16,632 bases of DNA from assembly GCA_003573635.1 (NCBI GenBank), contig QUTJ01031746.1, positions 1 through 16,632 on the forward strand. Reading direction: 5' to 3'. The notes under the pieces are model-generated. The model saw only the letters and a program-made list of their open reading frames with translations. It searched no databases and was not told the origin of the DNA. Below, one piece after another: positions 7,001-16,630 of the stretch (position 1 is its first letter; each line of letters starts with the position of its first letter). The stretch comes from Goniomonas avonlea (taxonomy: Eukaryota > Cryptophyceae > Goniomonadida > Goniomonadaceae). A program made the position numbers and the translations under genes.

Positions 7001-10000
7001 TAGATAGCCTGAGATTATCGTCGTCTTATGTCGAAAATACACGTAGAGTACTGGGCCTACACAGAAACACGAACAGCATTGTGCCGTGGTAGATGCCAGT
7101 CTCTCTCTCGCTCTCTCTTCTCTCCTCTCTCCTGTCGCCCAGGTCGACCAAACCTCAACATATCGGGCAACATTCTTTGACGCAGAGAAGAGACTGACCC
7201 GCAAAGGAGCCAGTCATGTCCCAGCAGGGCGCAGGATGATACCCCTCCGCCAGCCTCCGTCGGAGAGACAAGGACTCGCCCTCGTGATACAAACCCAGGC
7301 TGGTCAGCATCAATCCAGTAACGCACAAGGGAAGCACCCTCCTACGGGTGCCGCTGATAAATTGACAATGCGTGTTGCAGACACCACCGAGTATTCTGGC
7401 AGCAGAGAGGGGGGGGGTGGCAGAGAACGTGAGTGCTTCAATCGCTCAAGGTGTTCTTTGTGTAGATGATGTTGGCAATGATAACCATGCAGAGCTGCAC
7501 GCACCTGTGGGCGCTGTGGAACTCGTGCGTACAAAGACACTCCTGAGGGTCCAGGATCCGCTATCAGGGCGCCACTGGGGGAACGTGAGGGAGCGCGCGG
7601 AGGGACAAACAATGAGGAATGAATGAGGGGCAGGGCAGTTGACTGAGAGGAGGACAGCGCGAATAAGGGACGATTCGGAGGCGTGGGACAAAAAGTCACG
7701 CAAAATTGTAAAATGCCATCAGCCACGCACCCCGTGACAACCTTGCGAAAGTTTGCAGCACCAGCTAACAGCTGCAAAAAGTGTCAGTTTTGAAGCTGCT
7801 CTGAGAGAGTGCCAAGCCGTCGTCAGGGGATTTCATGTGTGATAGCATCATCAACCAATCAAGAAATCCAGGGGAGTCATTGGGACCTGTAAGTGCTTGG
7901 CAACCACCCCAGGGGGCACCCCCTCCTCCACAGGTCCGCCGGGCTGGGCTCCGTCTCCCCTCCCACCGGCCTGAGGGTGTGCTGTGCCCTCGTCCCGCAG
8001 CATGCGCATGTCGTGGAACCTGAACTCTCGGTGCCGGGAACTCGGTTCAAGCGAATGCATTGTGTACAAGAACGGCCCGTCGAGGGCAATACCAAGCGCG
8101 GCGTGCTGTGGCAATGTGAGACGTAGCAAGAGTTTGACCTGTGACACGCGTGGTGATTGGCCTGTTGGTGCTGACTGTGCCTGACGCACGTGCTGCACAA
8201 AGCCACAATCAGACGACCTGGAGCTGGAAATCTAGAAGACGCAGGGCACCAACTAGGGACTGTTGTACAACACGGACATCTTCACAGCAGACGCGCGACC
8301 GTTTGTGCACTTGTCTTACCTCGAGTGACACGGAGGTAACGCTGTCAGAACTGACAGAACCACGTCCCTGCATCCGAGTGTCCCAGATCCGAACGGTCCT
8401 GCACCAAATTGTGAAGGCAAGGAAAGACAAACTAGACGGGCAATTTAAGTAAAAGCCCTCGAGATGAGTGAGCGAGCAAGCCGGCCAGAAAAGTATGATC
8501 TGCTTGCACGGATCGCCTTTCTACACAGGATCGGTGGCAATAATGTTGCAGGCACCAACTCAGAGCAACGACTTGTTGGAGTCTCGGCTGTCCTGCTGTA
8601 TAGCAAACTCCCGAAAACCAGATTTACAGTCAACCGAAATTCATTGATCCCCTGCCATTACAACCATGACACGCACACTCGTTACCTGTCATGACTTATT
8701 GAGAACAGCACGGCTCCGACAACGGCTACCCCATTGACACCCTGTGTGTGCCCTCGCAGCGTTTTAACGACGTCGCCTCCTGCGTGTAAATCCCAGACCT
8801 GTGCCGTCCTCGTTCAGTGAAGCGAGTCCAGCCAGAGGGCGTCGAGGAAGGAGTGTGGACAACAGGCACAAAGGACAGAGGCAGGCAGACACACACAGGG
8901 AGAGAGAGAAGCGAGAAGAGGGAGGGGGTTCCGGTTTAGAATGCTTCTCGTGCAAGCACTAGATCGAAAACAAATTCAGAGAGGAGGAATTGATGCGTTG
9001 AGGAAGATATCACCGGTGAGGGGAGCAAAAACAAGCAAGAATTCACACAGCATGAAGTTAAACTCTATTTCGACCGGTTCCATGGACAGCAATGGAGTGA
9101 GTTGATTGCAGGTCTTGTCGACTAGCACTACGATATGCTCGGCCCGCTGCAGCGCTTGGGGATTCTGAGAAGGATACGCGCCACAGAGAGCGCGGCCTCT
9201 CCTTGCGTTTTGCGGAGTGGATCAACTAAAACTGCCAGTGGCATTGCCAACTGTCCTCTTTCCTGCAGTATTCAATAGGGAATGTGGTCACCTTGAGTGT
9301 GTTATCGTCCGACGCACTGGCACAAAAAAATGCAAGATCCTCTGTTGCAACGTCGTTGACACACGCTTGATGCCCTTTCAACGTAGTTAAACAGAGAGGA
9401 GGCTGACGCGTGCTGTTGAGACGCCCCCATACCCTGCCCGTAGTGGTCAAAATGGCAGACAAGACTCTCTGGAAGACCCAACGACACTGACATCAACTGC
9501 GCCGCCAGAAACAACTGCCACGTGCCCCAAGCCTTGCCGAAATCTATTCAACATCGATGCCACCAACGCAAATCCGTCGATTTCAATCAGATAGACAAAG
9601 TGTGCAGATTGCTGGCATGGGGAATGATTCGAAGGTTCAACGCAGGTCAGGGGGTTGTGGAGGCATGAATTACTTTTTCTCGCGTGTGCAGTTCCCCCAT
9701 CTTGCCAGCGTCAGGCTGCCAGACGTGGATTATCTAGTGGTTTCCCCTTACCGGACAGTGCAGTCTGTTGATCCGGTCACAAGCAGGGACTCCCTGTCAC
9801 CGGTCCAGTGTCGTGGATCGCAGACCTCGAAGAAAGGCTGACAGTTTATCCGGACAAACTCTTGGTCGCAGCTGTTTTATGACTTAGCCGTCATCACTGA
9901 GCTGCAATCAAATATCGACGATTTCACACCCACGAAAGCTTGGGTGTGACATGGGTCAATTGTATTGGTTGGGCGCTGCTACAACAGCAGGATTGTAGGA

Positions 10001-10113
10001 GACGCGCAGAGGAGGAGAGAGCAAGAGAACGACAGCATCCAGGAACCGGCAGATCACACAAGGTCGCTCAGCACGGTGTGCGAGTGCGTGGGTCAGAATG
10101 CAAGGGAAGATTT

Positions 10114-10169
<56 letters not shown>

Positions 10170-13100
10170 AAACGAGACCAGACATTACATTGCCATGCAG
10201 GTTACTTCCCCCGAGTGTCCACGTGGCACCGAATAATCGAAGGACTGAGGAGGGCGGTGCAGTACTCGACGAAGGTCGGCACTGCGTGACTGAATTACCG
10301 CTGAATTGCTGGAACAGATTCAGGGGTCTCACAGAAACAGCAGGTCCAACGCAATTGCTCTCATGATACATAGCATAGCTGGACAGGATCCCACACTAAC
10401 TCTCAACAAATTGTGAAAGGAATCCGTACAAGGAAATATCGCGTCTTTTTGCCAAACGAGGGAGCTCGACCTCCTCGTCGTCGTCCTCGTCGTCGTCATC
10501 ATCATCTTTTTTGTCCTTGTCACCGGCTTCTGAATTTTCCTGTTCAGGTCTTACCCTTACAACGATTATGTTGATGGCGGGGTGGGAGGCTTGGTGGTCG
10601 AGAGGAGGGGCGGGTTAAGGGGCGGTGGACGTCGTTGGTGGGTGGTGGTGGTCGTGGTGGTGGCAATGCTAAGCAATGCAGTCACATCAGGAGGGAGGAG
10701 GGAGGAGGGAGGAGGGAGGAGGGAGGAGGGGGGAGGGAGGAAAAGAGGGAGGGAGGAGGGAGGCAGCGAATCACAAGTGCAGCGCAACAGACCTCAAGCC
10801 CCAGCGGGTCAAAACCCATCTCAGTATTGTCGTCATTATCGCCAAGCTCCCAGCCCCCAGAGTCCCACAAAGTGGGGATGGCATGCGGCTCGGACAAGAG
10901 AAGGGACGAAATCGAGAATTCTTTATGCGCTGGGTGACGATTTAGACTCGTTTTGGTGGTGTGTCATGTCTCGCTAGAGAGCTGACACTCCAACACGGCG
11001 ACACGCATAGTGCGACGTTGAAGATAAGAACTGACATATCCCATTCGGTGGAGGCGGTGAGCGTGACTACGAGAAGACAAAGTGACACGAGTTCGTTCTA
11101 CCGTACGATCGCCCTTAAGTGTAATGATCTCTGCAGGTCCCTGAAAACAAGGCAGTAATCCAGAAAATCACAAGTGCAGGATATCGTGTGAGGCGCACCC
11201 AAGGAACTGAGTGATTTTCGTCGAGACAGGACAGCGACCGAGTTCAATTTGACCAACTGGCGCTTGGAGAGTCCCCGCCGCGGTGCAGGGGCGAGCGGGA
11301 GTTGCTAGGTCGGGGGTCAGAGATGGGGCGCGCGTGTGTGTTTGGATGGGTGGGTGTAAGAATGCGTGAATGTGCGTACGGGTGTCGGTAGTGGGCGTGT
11401 GTCTGTGGGCGTGCAGAGTGCCTGAGGATGTCACCGCATGCATGCGTGAGTGTGTCGGGGCGTGGGGGCGAAATGCGAAAAATGGACACATGTAGCTTCT
11501 TTACATGATGCACACTGAAGGTCGAGCATGGCATAAAACCCTTCAATGGAGACGAACACCATGTGTATCCATGTTTATTCGCAGGTTCACAGGCAGACCA
11601 ATCAGGTTGAACTCATTTGTGTGGTGGATGGGGGACTAACTCAGTGTTCGTGGGGACTTTGGCTTCGTAGAAGTCAACCGAGGAGAAGAGAAGAGCAAGG
11701 AGAAGCGAAGAGCAGACGTCACATCAGTCAGGAGGGGTGTGCGTTGTTGACTGACAGCCGTTGGAGAGAGCGTGAGCTAGCTCTCCAAGAGCTAGACAAG
11801 AGACGCAATACACAGCTCAAACCAAAACGCCACACAGCGCACCGTTCGCAGGAGTGTGACCAAGTCTCTGCTACTCTGGCGCTGGATATGCCGGGTGTCC
11901 TTGATGAGCGTCGCAGCTCTCTGTCGCATCCGCCCAGCTGTTCCTACATCTGGAAGAGTGGTCGTTGCATCCGTCGCTTCCTTGAAAGAAGTACCCAGGG
12001 CTGGAGGCTTGGTGCTGCCGTTTTCTTCGCCCTGGCTTTCCAGGACTGCAGGCAAGGCAGACTTCCCAGCCGAGCGGCTACGAAATTAGGGTTTGGTCTG
12101 GAGTGTCAACCCATGGAGCAGAGGACTTGTGTTGCCGCTCGACAATACGCAGTGCCTAGCAGTTTGGTGGCTGTTCTGTGTCCGTGACACCCTTCTGGGT
12201 GTACTCCGAGGGTGCGTTTTTACAGTAAAAAGTTCCAAATGTGGAAAATTCAGGTAGTTACTACTGTTATGTAAACGAATGCAACGGTCACGTGCGTGCT
12301 CGTCCTCACCTGGGCGCTAATATGCCAGATACTGATGCTCCTCTCCTCAACTCAGGCCCGAGTTGCCGAGGTTCTCGATGTTCAACGTCCGCCACAACCC
12401 GTTCTCGCTCTGATTGGCCGGCCTCTTTTGAAACAAAGTCCGCACTTGTATCCATCTGTGCCGGTGTATGGACTTGCTCTGAGAGACAGCATGCGAGCAT
12501 GGAACGACGGGATACGAACAAACCGACGATGTCAAACATTCACGAAAACCGCAACCACAACCTATTTAACTGCCGCAAATGCGAGAGATATCACCTCATA
12601 GGCCTCGTCGAGCTCTCGGCTGGCAAGTTCTCGTGACCTGGGCTGCTGTGTTGAGTTCCAGAGCCGGTGGCAGTTTCCAAATCGAATCAGCAAGAGTGGC
12701 GGCTGGCAGGTGGTCGGAACCAGCCCCAAACTTCAAAGTGCAGCGCGAAAGCTCCGTGTAATTTTCCGACTCGAACGAACTAGGCGCTTCAAGAAATCGT
12801 TTCTGATCTGTCCTCAACGCCCACAACACTGTTATGAGTTTCCACATTTTAGAGTTTTTAGATTTTCCACTCAATAGATCCATTTTCCGAAACCATAGAG
12901 TTCGACTGAGGGAGGTTTACACTACTCACGCAGCGCGCGCTTACATTGCCAGCCTGCGGTGCATCTCGCTCCTGACCTGCCTCATCTGCTGGCGTAGAAG
13001 GTCCTCGTCTGCGTCGTACATGCGCTCCCGAAATGAGCTTGCCTGGCAACAGTTAGTGTCGGCGACGGGTTTGAGTTTGTTGTGAATCATGGGACTCCGA

Positions 13101-14146
13101 TTTTGAAGTAAATGGGGCAGTTGATCACGCTTTTCGCCTCTTCAAAGTCGGCTATCAACATTTTTCCAAGCAAAGAAGTTGCTCGCCTCTCCCCCCCCGG
13201 ATCCAATCCGTGGTAAAACGCAATCTCGCGACGTCAAATCAGGAGACTTGTCTTGTCTGCGCAATGACAATGCCGGATGGCACCAGGACACAATGGCCAA
13301 TATATCAGATATCCAAACAGGCAAACCCCAAATACCTCTAGCAGTGCTTCATGGTGCGCCAGGATTTCCGTCACCCTCGTGCGGTCCTTGTTGCGATTCG
13401 GACACTGCATAGATGGCTGCTTTCATAGGGCTGACTGGCAAACAATCAAGAGTGGAACGCACCTCAATCATATGGGCAGAAGATTGTAGAGAGTTCACCT
13501 GTATCCATTCTGTTCAACACGTGGATCTGAAACCACATGGCCTGTACCTGAGCCTCACACCCAAGGACGCAAGGAAAGGATTGTTGTAAAGGGATACAAC
13601 TGATCACCACGTGTACCATCACCTGTCCTATGAGCAAATTTTGCCTGCATGACGTCTGTCAGCTCTGGCCAACGATTTTCAAAGTCCCTGCCGCACCGAG
13701 AACAGTTTGCCTCCAGCCATCGATCGACTGGTTTCCAAGTCGGAACATCCCGAAGAGCAAGCTGCGCACCAATGACTGAGCTTGGGAATAGGACCAAAAC
13801 AAAAAAAACACTTCCAAACCTTCGCTGTCGCCCATTGTTGCTGCCCGCCTGTATTCCCCTGGGGCACCAGAGAAATCCCCAGAAATACCTGATCGCTGTT
13901 CAGGCTAACGCCGTCAAAACAAAATGTTTCGGGCTCAGTCCAGGCCGCAAACACGCAATTGGTTTCACCAAACCGAGTTTCAGACCGTGACATTTCCCTT
14001 GCTCGAGTCTGGTACTTGTGCCCTCCTTTCGTATGTCCAACAGCATCGACAACGGCAATCCGAGCGAACCAATCGTAGTTACAAGAGAGTGGCCATCCGT
14101 CAGCAGTGACAGCATGCACCTGGATACTGATGCTGTCCGCGCTCAT
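4000..14146 (-). CDS. Long multi-exon gene: C2-like domain, coiled coil, acidic region and WD40 propeller
   Basis: Minus-strand segments bounded by GT...AG (donor to acceptor order): 14146-13820, 13761-13561, 13404-13336, 13224-13096, 13042-12945, 12637-12595, 12478-12352, 12045-11843, 11262-11199, 11130-11102, 11030-10997, 10929-10793, 10539-10401, 10281-10206, 9871-9752, 9433-9292, 8798-8686, 8398-8320, 8138-7887, 7771-7700, 7542-7441, 7341-7199, 6813-6177, 6071-5990, 5957-5747, 5473-5298, 5078-4906, 4846-4711, 4619-4499, 4333-4000. Phases agree at every junction; one (7441 to 7341) lacks a normal donor. The predicted protein has about 1,500 residues. Such a layout suggests a membrane-associated scaffold with a protein-binding propeller, but I do not recognise the family. 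The gene could also be two: an N-terminal C2 gene and a WD40 gene, or could stop at TAG 4879 rather than splice at 4905. The WD40 part is secure; the single-gene model is an inference. Confidence 0.6.
4128..4214. repeat. Three imperfect tandem copies of a 27-31-bp unit
   Basis: Units at 4128-4156, 4157-4187 and 4188-4214 share the pattern GxCTGxCACATATGxGAGGGGCAGTTG with small changes and indels. They lie inside the last exon of the minus-strand gene. Unit lengths are not multiples of three, so successive copies are read in different frames. Confidence 0.85.
5066..5135 (-). repeat. 39-bp-period tandem repeat duplicating a 3' splice site
   Basis: A 31-base word is identical at 5066-5096 and 5105-5135, an offset of 39. 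Read on the minus strand each copy contains CTTGACCGCAG followed by GAGACTCTTTGGC, so there are two identical acceptors, with exons starting at 5117 or 5078. Thirty-nine is a multiple of three and no stop intervenes, so both choices keep the reading frame and differ by 13 residues. Confidence 0.85.
6410..6600 (-). repeat. Degenerate GAT/GGT triplet repeat encoding an Asp-Gly-rich insert
   Basis: On the plus strand the tract is a mix of CAC, CAT, CAA and GTC triplets; on the minus strand it reads mainly GAT, GGT, GAC and GGC. In the chosen frame the product is about 60 residues dominated by Asp and Gly with scattered Val and His, within the exon 6813-6177. Other frames over the same tract give long His-, Thr- or Val/Met-rich open frames, which I treat as shadows. 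Confidence 0.75.
7099..7132. repeat. CT-rich microsatellite in an intron of the minus-strand gene
   Basis: An interrupted (CT)n tract lies within the intron 7198-6814 between two WD40 exons. It has no coding role. Confidence 0.8.
10115..10168. repeat. Perfect (AG)27 dinucleotide microsatellite
   Basis: Fifty-four bases of uninterrupted AG lie in the intron 10205-9872 of the minus-strand gene, where the transcript would read (CT)n, a pyrimidine tract. Both-strand open frames over it encode only Arg-Glu or Ser-Leu repeats. Confidence 0.95.
10206..10929 (-). other. Acidic linker exons ahead of the WD40 propeller
   Basis: Three exons (10929-10793, 10539-10401, 10281-10206) encode a segment including PTLWDSGGWELGDNDD, then a Lys/Asp stretch ending in a run of nine Asp or Glu after KKDDD, and finally PTFVEYCTALLSPSIIRC, which looks like a folded helical piece. 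The acidic run is encoded by GAT/GAC/GAG triplets at about 10472-10516 and is a short triplet repeat. The junctions are phase 0, 1 and 2 in turn and all agree. Introns here are filled with GGAGGGA repeats and a perfect (AG)27. Confidence 0.5.
10690..10764. repeat. GGAGGGA-type purine minisatellite in an intron
   Basis: Repeated GGAGGGA and GGGAGGA words fill most of this stretch in the intron 10792-10540. The G runs could form a G-quadruplex on the plus strand, which is the non-template (sense-like) strand only for plus transcripts; in the minus transcript the sequence would be C/U-rich. Confidence 0.85.
10997..13404 (-). other. Charged helical / coiled-coil exons between the C2 and WD40 parts
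   Basis: Nine short exons encode mostly charged, helix-favouring sequence. Notable pieces are KDRTRVTEILAHHEALLE, FYHGLDPGGERRATSLLGKM followed by LIADFEEAKSVINCPIYFKI, RERMYDADEDLLRQQMRQVR running on to RRLAMSRELASRELDEAYE (a probable coiled coil across the 12945/12637 junction), then MRQRAATLIKDTRHIQRQSS and RQLVKLNSVAVLSRRKSL. The splice phases chain without a stop. I recognise no catalytic family. Intron 11842-11263 contains TG-rich sequence. An exon-like fragment at 13526-13499 does not fit the phase chain and was left out. Confidence 0.5.
11330..11465. repeat. TG-rich low-complexity tract in an intron
   Basis: Degenerate TGTG, TGGG and GCGTG words fill this part of the intron 11842-11263 of the minus-strand gene. 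The antisense open frames across it give His/Thr/Pro-rich peptides from the CA repeats and are not genes. Confidence 0.75.
13561..14146 (-). other. C2-like domain, N-terminus of the long minus-strand gene
   Basis: The first two exons encode about 176 residues starting MSADSISIQVHAVTADGWPL. The pattern resembles a C2 domain, the Ca2+/phospholipid-binding beta-sandwich: a first strand of alternating hydrophobics, NYDWFARIAVVD in place of the usual SDPY motif, then KYQTRAREMS, RFGETNCVFAAW (the conserved WNE-F region), a hydrophobic strand DQVFLGISLV, and LALRDVPTWKPVDRWLE resembling the closing strand and Trp-containing loop. Fewer acidic loop residues are visible than in Ca2+-binding C2 domains, so calcium binding is doubtful. 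The start ATG 14146 fits because the domain begins at once. Intron 13819-13762 is 58 nt. Confidence 0.6.
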
Positions 14147-14430
14147 GAAGAAAGGCTTTGCCTCCGGTCCGCGAGGAGGAGGGGGGCGTTTGGCCGCAAC
14201 TTTGGCGATCGCTCATCATCATCAGTGCCGGCGCGATTTTCGGTGGATCTTCTTTCGGGAGTTCAATACTCCGCGATATCTCGATATCCGACCATTATTA
14301 AACGCAATATATTTTATCTACTACCGGTAACTGCCTCGTGATCGGTGGTGCTGACAACACTGTCAACAGGAAATGCAGGGCCTGGCCCATTGCTGGGCCT
14401 CTTGAGCTCTTCTTGAACGACAATTGCATC
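14147..14430. promoter_or_regulatory. Divergent intergenic region, probable shared promoter
   Basis: The 284 bases separate the minus-strand start ATG at 14146 from the plus-strand receptor start at 14431. A TATA-like AATATATTTTAT lies at about 14307-14318, roughly 115 bases before the receptor start. A small CATCAT run sits near 14214-14222. Two genes reading away from each other with so little between them suggests a shared regulatory region, but only the geometry supports this. Confidence 0.45.
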
Positions 14431-16130
14431 ATGCCTCATTTTTTGTTGTTTGTTTTGGTGTGGCTCTGGGTAGGCCTGGATATTACTGTGGTTGCTCGAC
14501 CAGAGCCGATCCTCCACAAGATTGGCTTGATGTTGTCGGGGCATTCAGCTTCGGTACCCGTGCAATTTGGCGCTGAGACAGCTCTGCGAGAGATTAACTC
14601 GTTGAATTTCTTGGGCGACGGAGACTCGCTCAGTTTTGTGATTGCTCACAGCTGGTGCACTGCTGCCGGCGGGGCAGATGCGGGGATGAAGTTTGCGGCA
14701 GACCCGGAGATAATCGCGGTGGTTGGGGGTCCGTGCTCGGCAGATACCGAGGCTAGCTACCTCCAAATCCAATCGATTAGAAACAGCTCACTGCTTCACG
14801 TTTCGTATGGTGCCCGGTCCCCGATCTTGTCGGATCGAACAACATTCCCGGCATTCGCGCGAACATCTCCATCGGGACGGGTCGAAGCAAATTCGATCAC
14901 TGCGGTAGTTGAACACTTTCTGTGGCAGCGAGTTGGCCTTCTTTTTGCGAACGAGTCAGAGAGCACCAGTGTAGCAACACTTTTGCAAGCCTCGTTGGCC
15001 AAAGTGGCTCCACCGGTGGATATCGTTATTTCAGACAGGTGGCCAGTTGGCGCTTCTTCAACGGATCTTCAGCCATTGCTGAGAAAGACCAAACAATTAG
15101 GACTGAAAGTGTTGATCCTTATTGGGCTCAGTGACGATTTGAGTCCAGTTTTACTCGCTGCGTACTCTGAGCAGTGTTACGGCAACGGCACGGCCCTCGT
15201 CCTCAACGCGTTCCCGTCACCTGGAGCGGATGCTGCGGCTCAGTATCAAATTGATGTGGTCCTCGATGGTGCCCTTGTCACAGGAGTCACGATTCCACCC
15301 AGCATGGAGCTCACTCGTCTGGTCACGCTGGCAGCCACTGCCATTGCAGCCTCGCCCATCACGCCTGCAGGTGTTTTCGCCTACGACGCCACGTGGGTTG
15401 TCGCCAGAGCAATCAAGATATGCAAGTCGCTTGGTGTCAAACCTGACACTCTTGCATTGGTTGCTGCTCTGAGGAACGTCTCGTTCATGGGTGCTGGAGG
15501 GGTGTTCCGAGGGACGCTGGACAGTGATACTGAGGTGAGTACTGACTGTACTGTTTCAGACCTCAATCCTTGCGCGAGAGGAGGGCACCGATGTCACCGG
15601 CACCACATTCCCCAACATGATTCTCAATGGTAACCAAGGCATTCGGCAAACACCCCCTTTCGCGACAATGACAAATTGATGTGGTGGGTCCTGTAGACAC
15701 GAGCGGTGTGGCAGTGTCCTCGCCTTACACAAACGTTTTCTTCCGCGGGCGGCAACTGCCAGAGTGCTCTCGCTGTCGCTCACTCGCCTTGCAGTCGAAT
15801 TCCTGGCCCGAAGGCGTCTATGGCATCCACAACGTGAAAACCCCATTCGTTCGGCACATTGGAACGTTCCAATACTCCACTCTGCTCTTCAACGACAACA
15901 TCAAATTCCACTGGCCCGGTGCTGTCTCCACACCACCCACAGCAACAGTGTTCCGGGTGGCTGTGTTTTGCAAAGGTGCGGCGATAGTCGTAGTCTGGAC
16001 CGCCTCATCCATCTCCCATTGTGTGGAAATTCATGTTTGATATCTCAGCGGAAGCAAACTCAGAACATAGTTTCACCCGTTGGCCAGGAGTTAGTCGGTC
16101 CGAAGAGATCCTTGAGTGGGACCAGTTTTG
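14431..16130 (+). CDS. Receptor with ANF-type extracellular ligand-binding domain, 3' end outside the window
   Basis: Receptor-family ligand-binding domains (as in class C GPCRs, natriuretic peptide receptors and glutamate receptors) bind extracellular ligands in a two-lobed cleft. Exons: 14431-15534, 15560-15629, 15697-about 15975, tentatively 16088-16130, with matching phases. ATG 14431 starts a signal peptide (FLLFVLVWLWVGL). Then come FGAETALREINSL, a Cys76/Cys102 pair framing lobe 1 (HSWCTA and VGGPCSAD), VEHFLWQRVGLLFANE, the second-lobe landmark FAYDATWVVARAI, FRGTLDSD, and RHIGTFQYSTLLFNDNIKFH followed by WPG, which resembles the domain end in GABA-B-like and ionotropic glutamate receptors. 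No membrane helix is reached, so whether the output is a GPCR, cyclase or kinase is unknown. If the third exon is not spliced it stops at 16040. The first intron is only 25 nt. Confidence 0.85.
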
Positions 16131-16269
16131 GTGAGTGGAACAAGGTTGGTTTCGCAGCTAGTAGGGGCGAACGTGGTGTGCGTGTTTGTGTATGTCTGTG
16201 TCCAAGGAGAATCAGGGGAGAGAAGGAGGGGGGAGGGAGAGTTGAGAGGGGCAGAGAGGCAGAGAGTCA

Positions 16270-16272
<3 letters not shown>

Positions 16273-16344
<72 letters not shown>
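16273..16344 (+). repeat. (GA)n microsatellite followed by a G run
   Basis: About 31 uninterrupted GA units (16273-16334) are followed by ten G (16335-16344). It lies after the donor-like GTGAGT at 16131, so it is probably intronic to the receptor gene. Open frames over it encode only Arg-Glu or Ser-Leu repeats. Confidence 0.95.
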
Positions 16345-16397
16345 TCAAGAGAGAGAGAGACACACGACACTCACCCAGGAAGAGAGATAGAGACCCA

Positions 16398-16414
16398 GTG
16401 TGTGTGTGTGTGTG
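16398..16414 (+). repeat. Short (GT)n microsatellite
   Basis: Seventeen bases of alternating G and T lie between two GA-rich tracts in the presumed receptor intron. Confidence 0.9.
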
Positions 16415-16516
16415 GAGGGAAAGAAGACAGAGAGGGGGGGGGGAGAGAGAGAGAAGTCAAGTCATTCAGGAACCGCTGAGCGGCCACAGACCCGTGAGGG
16501 CCTGCCTGAAGGCATT

Positions 16517-16570
16517 AGAGAGAAGAGAAGAGAAGAGAAGAGAAGAGAGAGAGACAGAGAGAGAGAGAGA

Positions 16571-16630
<60 letters not shown>

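Larger units (their letters stand above)
6177..9871 (-). other. WD40 beta-propeller with a long Asp-Gly-rich insert
   Basis: Nine exons encode successive WD-type units: LLVTGSTDCTVRVW; LKGHQACVNDVA with SASDDNTLKVWD; LRGHTQGVNGVAVVG with FSISHDRTVRIWDTR; ALDGPFLYTMHS with REFRFHDMRML; VTGCVADGILQF; LCMVIIANIIYT with LVRYWIDADQ; and VSSCALLGHDWLLCGCEDGG. Splice junctions repeatedly fall between the SD/HD and the VRIW of a blade, and the reading phase is preserved, which strongly supports the exon calls. The short loop style (VAVVGAVLFS) is like TRAF7 or KIF21-type propellers, but I cannot place the family. The 212-codon exon 6813-6177 interrupts the propeller with an acidic, Gly-rich insert before EVVLGTANAVFVA, another strand-like segment. 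WD40 propellers bind proteins and have no catalytic role of their own. Confidence 0.85.

Noticed and set aside
6177-9871. Identification as VPS15 or KIF21 from WD40 resemblance
   Set aside because: Neither a protein kinase nor a kinesin motor segment is visible anywhere upstream on the strand; blade resemblance alone is not enough.
10098-10289. Open frames of Arg-Glu or Ser-Leu repeats over the GA microsatellites (also near 16270 and 16091)
   Set aside because: They are the direct translation of dinucleotide repeats and lie in inferred introns.
11546-12187. 213-codon plus-strand open frame
   Set aside because: Its translation is Arg/Gln/Ser-rich without domains, while the opposite strand has a phase-chained exon (12045-11843) of more protein-like sequence; treated as a shadow.
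13499-13526. Small exon-like segment reading IHVLNRMDT between AG and GT sites
   Set aside because: Its exit phase does not fit the next exon, and skipping it gives a clean phase-0 junction from 13561 to 13404.
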